This document shows positions 30,509 to 33,757 of a stretch of 33,757 nucleotides of DNA, in pieces (the stretch's first letter is position 1; the number at the start of each line of letters is the position of its first letter). Below the pieces are notes generated by a model. It saw only the letters and a list, made by a program, of their open reading frames with translations, had not been told where the DNA came from and did not search any database. A program made the position numbers and the translations under genes. Source of the DNA: Prevotella sp. GTDB taxonomy: Bacteria > Bacteroidota > Bacteroidia > Bacteroidales > Bacteroidaceae. The stretch is from the NCBI GenBank assembly GCA_020026195.1, contig JAHHQW010000025.1, positions 1 through 33,757 on the forward strand, read 5' to 3'.

Positions 30509-32641
30509 ATGAACATATTCACAAAACATATTGCCAGTGTCCTGTCGCTCTCCGAAGAGTCGGTGGATAATACCCTGGCACTCCTCGAATTAGGTGCCAC
30601 CATTCCGTTTATAAGTCGTTATCGAAAGGAACGTACAGGCGGACTGAATGAGGTGCAGATAGGAGACATCAGTAACATGAACGACCGCATGAAGGAAATG
30701 TCGGTGCGTAAGGAAACAATTCTTAAGGTGATAGGAGAGGCCGGCAAACTTACGGATGCTCTCCGCAGGCGCATTGAGGATTGCTGGAAAGCTTCAGAAC
30801 TCGAAGACATATATCTTCCTTACAAACCGAAACGCCGTACTCGTGCGCAGATTGCCCGTGAACACGGACTTGAACCGCTGGCAGAGATAATTAAGAAGCA
30901 GCGTGAGAACAACCTGTCTGCCGTGGCTGTTAAGTTTGTAGGTGGTGAGGTTACATCTGCCGATGATGCTGTTGCGGGAGCCTGTGACATCATAGCCGAA
31001 GAAATCAGTGAGAACGAAGGCACACGTAATCTTGTGCGAGGCAATTATAAGCGTCGTGCTGTCATCACGTCGAAGGTGATAAAGAGTAAGAAAGATACAG
31101 ATGAGGCTGCTAAGTATTCTGATTATTTTGATTTCTCCGAGCCTCTGCGACGCTGTTCTTCTCATCGTCTGCTGGCAATGCGTCGTGGCGAAAATGAAGG
31201 AATACTCCGTGTAAGCATTACGGCAGACGATGATGAATGTATAGACAATGCCATAAGATTTTATGTTCACGGTCATGGTGCCTGTCAGAATGTGATGGCT
31301 GCCGCCGTAGAGGATGCTTACAAACGACTAATACGTCCGTCGATAGAAACAGAGTTTGCGGCCTCAAGTAAAGCAGATGCAGACAGCGAGGCCATAAAAG
31401 TATTTGTTGATAATCTTGAACAACTTCTGCTTGCTCCTCCGTTAGGACAGAAACGAGTACTGGCAATAGATCCGGGATTCCGTACTGGCTGCAAGGTAGT
31501 GTGTCTTGACGAACAGGGAACATTACTGTGTGATGACGTTATATATCCCCATCCTCCAAAGAATCTTGCCATGATAGCCGGATATATGGTTAAGGAATTT
31601 ATAGAACAATATGACATTCAGGCCATTGCCATAGGTAATGGTACGGCAAGCAGAGAAACGGCAGGTTTCATAAAGGACTTGAAACTTCCTTCCGAGATAG
31701 GAGTGTATGTAGTAAGTGAGGATGGTGCATCTGTTTATTCGGCATCAGAGACAGCACGCGAAGAATTTCCAGAAAAGGATGTCACGGTGCGTGGTGCCGT
31801 GTCTATAGGCCGACGACTAATGGACCCGCTTGCCGAACTTGTAAAGATTGATCCTAAGAGCATCGGTGTGGGACAGTATCAGCATGATGTCGATCAGACA
31901 GAACTGAAACGTTCGCTCGACCGTACCGTGGAGATGTGTGTAAACAGGGTAGGCGTTAATCTTAATACAGCCAGCCGTCATCTTCTTACGTATGTCAGCG
32001 GTCTGGGGTCTACACTTGCGCGTAACATCGTGGATTATCGTACAGAGAACGGCGCGTTCACATCGCGTAAGCAGCTGCTTGATGTTCCGCGTTTAGGACC
32101 ATCTACTTTCGAGCAGTGTGCAGGATTCTTACGTATCCCCGGTGCTGAGAATCCGCTCGACAACAGTGCTGTGCATCCGGAGAGTTACGGAGTGGTAAAT
32201 AAGATGGCTGCCGACTGCGGCTGTAGCGTAAAGGAACTTATGCAGAGCAAGGAACTGCGTTCCAAGATAAATCTCGAAGATTATGTGTCGGGTAATGTCG
32301 GAATGCCTACGCTTACAGATATAATGACAGAACTTGAGAAACCGGGACGTGATCCGCGCGAACATATAGAAGAGTTTGAATTCTCTTCAGACGTTCATAC
32401 AATAGACGACCTTGAAGTAGGAATGCTTCTGCCAGGAATTGTTACTAACATAACCAAGTTTGGTGCTTTCGTCGATGTCGGCGTTCATCAGGACGGACTT
32501 GTACACATATCCCAGCTGGCAGATCATTTTATAAAAGACCCCAGTGAGGTAGTAAAACTTCATCAGCATGTAATGGTAAAAGTTATAGAGGTTGATGTCC
32601 GTCGTCACCGCATTTCGTTTACAATGAAAGGAATAGAATAA
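30509..32641 (+). CDS. tex: Tex-type transcription accessory protein, RNA-binding
   Basis: The 710 residues show the Tex layout: an N-terminal helical region (LELGATIPFISRYRKERTGG, ELEDIYLPYKPKRRT), a YqgF/RNase H-like domain near 320-420 (AIDPGFRTGCKVVCLDEQG), a helix-hairpin-helix region near 490-560 (LNTASRHLLTYVSGLGSTLA and DVPRLGPSTFEQCAGFLRI) and an S1 RNA-binding domain at the C-terminus (GMLLPGIVTNITKFGAFVDV, DGLVHISQLADHFI). In other bacteria Tex affects transcription and stress responses. The length is somewhat less than in E. coli homologues, as usual in Bacteroidota. A strong terminator follows the stop codon within 10 bp. Confidence 0.95.
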   Translation: MNIFTKHIASVLSLSEESVDNTLALLELGATIPFISRYRKERTGGLNEVQIGDISNMNDRMKEMSVRKETILKVIGEAGKLTDALRRRIEDCWKASELEDIYLPYKPKRRTRAQIAREHGLEPLAEIIKKQRENNLSAVAVKFVGGEVTSADDAVAGACDIIAEEISENEGTRNLVRGNYKRRAVITSKVIKSKKDTDEAAKYSDYFDFSEPLRRCSSHRLLAMRRGENEGILRVSITADDDECIDNAIRFYVHGHGACQNVMAAAVEDAYKRLIRPSIETEFAASSKADADSEAIKVFVDNLEQLLLAPPLGQKRVLAIDPGFRTGCKVVCLDEQGTLLCDDVIYPHPPKNLAMIAGYMVKEFIEQYDIQAIAIGNGTASRETAGFIKDLKLPSEIGVYVVSEDGASVYSASETAREEFPEKDVTVRGAVSIGRRLMDPLAELVKIDPKSIGVGQYQHDVDQTELKRSLDRTVEMCVNRVGVNLNTASRHLLTYVSGLGSTLARNIVDYRTENGAFTSRKQLLDVPRLGPSTFEQCAGFLRIPGAENPLDNSAVHPESYGVVNKMAADCGCSVKELMQSKELRSKINLEDYVSGNVGMPTLTDIMTELEKPGRDPREHIEEFEFSSDVHTIDDLEVGMLLPGIVTNITKFGAFVDVGVHQDGLVHISQLADHFIKDPSEVVKLHQHVMVKVIEVDVRRHRISFTMKGIE

Positions 32642-32646
32642 ATATT

Positions 32647-32683
32647 AATATCCGCAGTGCCGAAACAGCTGCGGATATTTTTG
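32647..32683 (+). terminator. Intrinsic terminator after tex, possibly bidirectional
   Basis: AATATCCGCAG (32647-32657) and CTGCGGATATT (32669-32679) form a perfect 11-bp stem with an 11-base loop, followed by TTTG. Because of the terminal A/T pairs it could also stop the convergent histidine phosphatase transcript. Confidence 0.85.
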
Positions 32684-32726
32684 TATATATGCAGCATCAT
32701 AGATGGTGAAAAAGAAAAAAGGTCAG

Positions 32727-32734
32727 TACCTTTG
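32727..32734 (+). promoter_or_regulatory. Orphan promoter-like -7 element TACCTTTG
   Basis: It matches TAnnTTTG and continues GCAC, as at the tRNA-Ser promoter, but has no TTTG at the proper distance. On the plus strand it faces the 3' end of the minus-strand phosphatase gene. Only a 10-codon reading frame (32752-32784, MSKFLLVAHI) lies downstream. It may be a relic or an antisense promoter. Confidence 0.4.
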
Positions 32735-32755
32735 CACTAACCTTATGTATTATGT

Positions 32756-33430
32756 CTAAATTTTTATTGGTCGCTCATATTTAAGCTGTTTGTCCGACTT
32801 CTTTATTTCCGTCTTCAAAACATATTTGCCATTAACAAGTTCAAGGATTACCAGTTCGCAGTTCTTAGGCGGAAGCATACGTTCGAAATCCTCTATCGTG
32901 AGATGAAAGAAACGCATTATGAATAATCTTATGGCAAGACCATGAGTAACCAGGACACAGTTCTGGGGAAACTTAGGATTTTTAAAGTCACGGAACAAGC
33001 TTCCAAGTAAGGCATCTATTCTGTCGTAAACATCCGAAGCCGCCTCTCCACCGGGAAAGCGGTAATAGAAAGCGCCATATTCAACCCTCTCACGACACAC
33101 CTTGTCGAAATCCTCGTTACAGCGCAGATATCCCCATTCCTGTTCGCGCAGACGAGGTTCTTCGTTGTAATGAATCTGCGAACGCTGAAACGAAGAAGCT
33201 ATCTGTTCGAATGTAGAACGAGTACGCCAGAAAGGAGAAACATAAAAGTACAATGTCTCATCCTTTACGAGAGCCTTCAGTTCACGTCCCGCATTGCGAG
33301 CCTGTTCCATTCCGAAAGGAGTAAGTTCTATGGTGTAGTCAGGAATGTTGGCAAACATATATTTATCCTTGTTAGCTTCCGATTCACCATGACGAATAAG
33401 AATAATGCGTTTAGGTTTCATAATTTTCAT
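32756..33430 (-). CDS. Histidine phosphatase family protein (phosphoglycerate mutase-like)
   Basis: It uses a phosphohistidine intermediate to hydrolyse a phosphate ester or related substrate that cannot be named from sequence. IILIRHGESEANKD is the RHG motif with the catalytic histidine, and LREQEWGYLR, FPGGEAASDVYDR and VLVTHGLAIRLF (second catalytic histidine) match the family. I chose the ATG at 33430 rather than the upstream one at 33481, because a full promoter (33451-33482) overlaps the upstream stretch, and the usual N-terminus begins just before the RHG motif; the ATG at 33421 is equally possible. The protein then has 224 residues. It is convergent with tex. Confidence 0.88.
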   Translation of the reverse strand: MKIMKPKRIILIRHGESEANKDKYMFANIPDYTIELTPFGMEQARNAGRELKALVKDETLYFYVSPFWRTRSTFEQIASSFQRSQIHYNEEPRLREQEWGYLRCNEDFDKVCRERVEYGAFYYRFPGGEAASDVYDRIDALLGSLFRDFKNPKFPQNCVLVTHGLAIRLFIMRFFHLTIEDFERMLPPKNCELVILELVNGKYVLKTEIKKSDKQLKYERPIKI

Positions 33431-33450
33431 TATGTTTTTGAATCTATATG

Positions 33451-33482
33451 CAAATATAATGCTTAACGACAAGTAAAGCAAA
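33451..33482 (-). promoter_or_regulatory. Promoter of the histidine phosphatase gene
   Basis: On the minus strand TTTG (33479-33482), a 20-bp spacer and TATATTTG (33451-33458) match the consensus. It rules out the start at 33481 and leaves a leader of about 15-20 bases to the ATG at 33430. Confidence 0.82.
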
Positions 33483-33533
33483 TGATTTGAATTGAAAACG
33501 CATTACATATTAGGATATGACAGCTGTTTTGTA

Positions 33534-33757
33534 ACTCGTTGACGGAATTAAATCAGCGCATATTTAACCCTGTCAATGGTTTTGTTATTTTTATAGTTAA
33601 TATATTGGAGGATTGTAAATGCGCTATTCTTCCCTATAATTCGGGCAAATAATCCTTCAGCATCTTTCGCATGATTCCTTATTATCATGAACTGGTCACA
33701 CAATTTCAAGGTCTGAGAATTTGTGGATTACGCCTCTTCTCGGAACATTTCCAAATT
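33534..33757 (-). mobile_element. IS982-family insertion sequence, internally deleted, cut by the window edge
   Basis: The inferred IS end begins ACTCGTTGACGGAATTAA at 33534. Bases 33534-33583 match the reverse complement of bases 1-50 in 46 of 50 positions. The rest to the window edge is transposase sequence, read on the minus strand. The element continues outside the window. Confidence 0.82.
33548..33757 (-). pseudogene. Remnant of an IS982-family transposase with internal deletion
   Basis: Two pieces in different frames are joined. The first, read from the window edge, is NVPRRGVIHKFSDLEIV, which matches the N-terminal region of Bacteroidota IS982 transposases. Near 33700 it hits a stop codon. 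From there the other frame reads CDQFMIIRNHAKDAEGLFAR, then IIGKNSAFTILQYINYKNNK and TIDRVKYALI with TAA at 33548-33550, the normal C-terminus. The middle of the protein, with most of the DDE catalytic core, is missing, so this copy cannot make a transposase. Confidence 0.75.

Noticed and set aside
33431..33481. Upstream ATG (33481) as the start of the histidine phosphatase
   Set aside because: The promoter at 33451-33482 overlaps this stretch, so it cannot be in the mRNA.
1..33757. A 33-kb composite transposon
   Set aside because: The inverted IS ends would allow this reading, but the cargo includes mutS2, tex and a tRNA gene, the right copy is deleted internally, and the window simply ends in the ISs. 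An assembly break is more likely.

Overview
The window looks like a chromosomal contig from a Bacteroidales bacterium, most likely Prevotellaceae or a near relative. The evidence is the Bacteroidota promoter form (TTTG, about 19-20 bp, TAnnTTTG) in several gaps, no Shine-Dalgarno pattern at starts, and typical gene families (FucP-type permease, 844-residue MutS2, 710-residue Tex, the NagB-like/LmbE fusion). Both ends lie inside the 3' end of an IS982-family element and point inward: 50 bp on the left and 224 bp of an internally deleted copy on the right. This is the pattern expected of an assembly contig that stopped at a repeated IS.

Region 1 (about 51-10394) is part of a surface-glycan locus of low GC: a nucleotide-sugar dehydrogenase, two GT4-type glycosyltransferases, a DegT/PglE-like aminotransferase, a PglC-like phosphoglycosyl transferase, two sibling ATP-grasp ligases (the second fused to a GNAT domain), and a membrane PglF/CapD-type 4,6-dehydratase. 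Together dehydratase, aminotransferase and phosphoglycosyl transferase imply a 4-amino-4,6-dideoxy sugar as first sugar on undecaprenyl phosphate. The ATP-grasp and GNAT modules are candidates to acylate it. No Wzx or Wzy is present, so the locus probably continues beyond the left IS.

Region 2 (10405-17313) is a GDP-sugar cluster of clearly higher GC: gmd and fcl (de novo GDP-L-fucose), a mannose-1-phosphate guanylyltransferase fused to a RhaM-type mutarotase, a HIGH-type nucleotidylyltransferase fused to a GHMP sugar kinase, and a FucP-type permease. Transport, mutarotation, phosphorylation and nucleotidyl transfer are thus all present beside the de novo enzymes, which suggests a salvage route to GDP-fucose (or a related sugar) built from unusual fusions. 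gmd is bracketed by two non-coding arrays of degenerate 7-bp units (27 and 48 units, all in register).

Region 3 (17328-21890) is an accessory stretch: an NTP_transf_5-like protein, a small membrane protein, an AraC regulator followed by a CAT-family acetyltransferase, a Sel1-repeat protein and tRNA-Ser(UGA).

Region 4 (22057-33482) is more housekeeping: mutS2; nagB followed 5 bp later by a fusion of a catalytically dead NagB-like domain with an LmbE deacetylase; a LacI regulator overlapping an unknown gene; a secreted GH25 lysozyme; tex; and a convergent histidine phosphatase. All family names come from reading motifs by eye; no database search was run.
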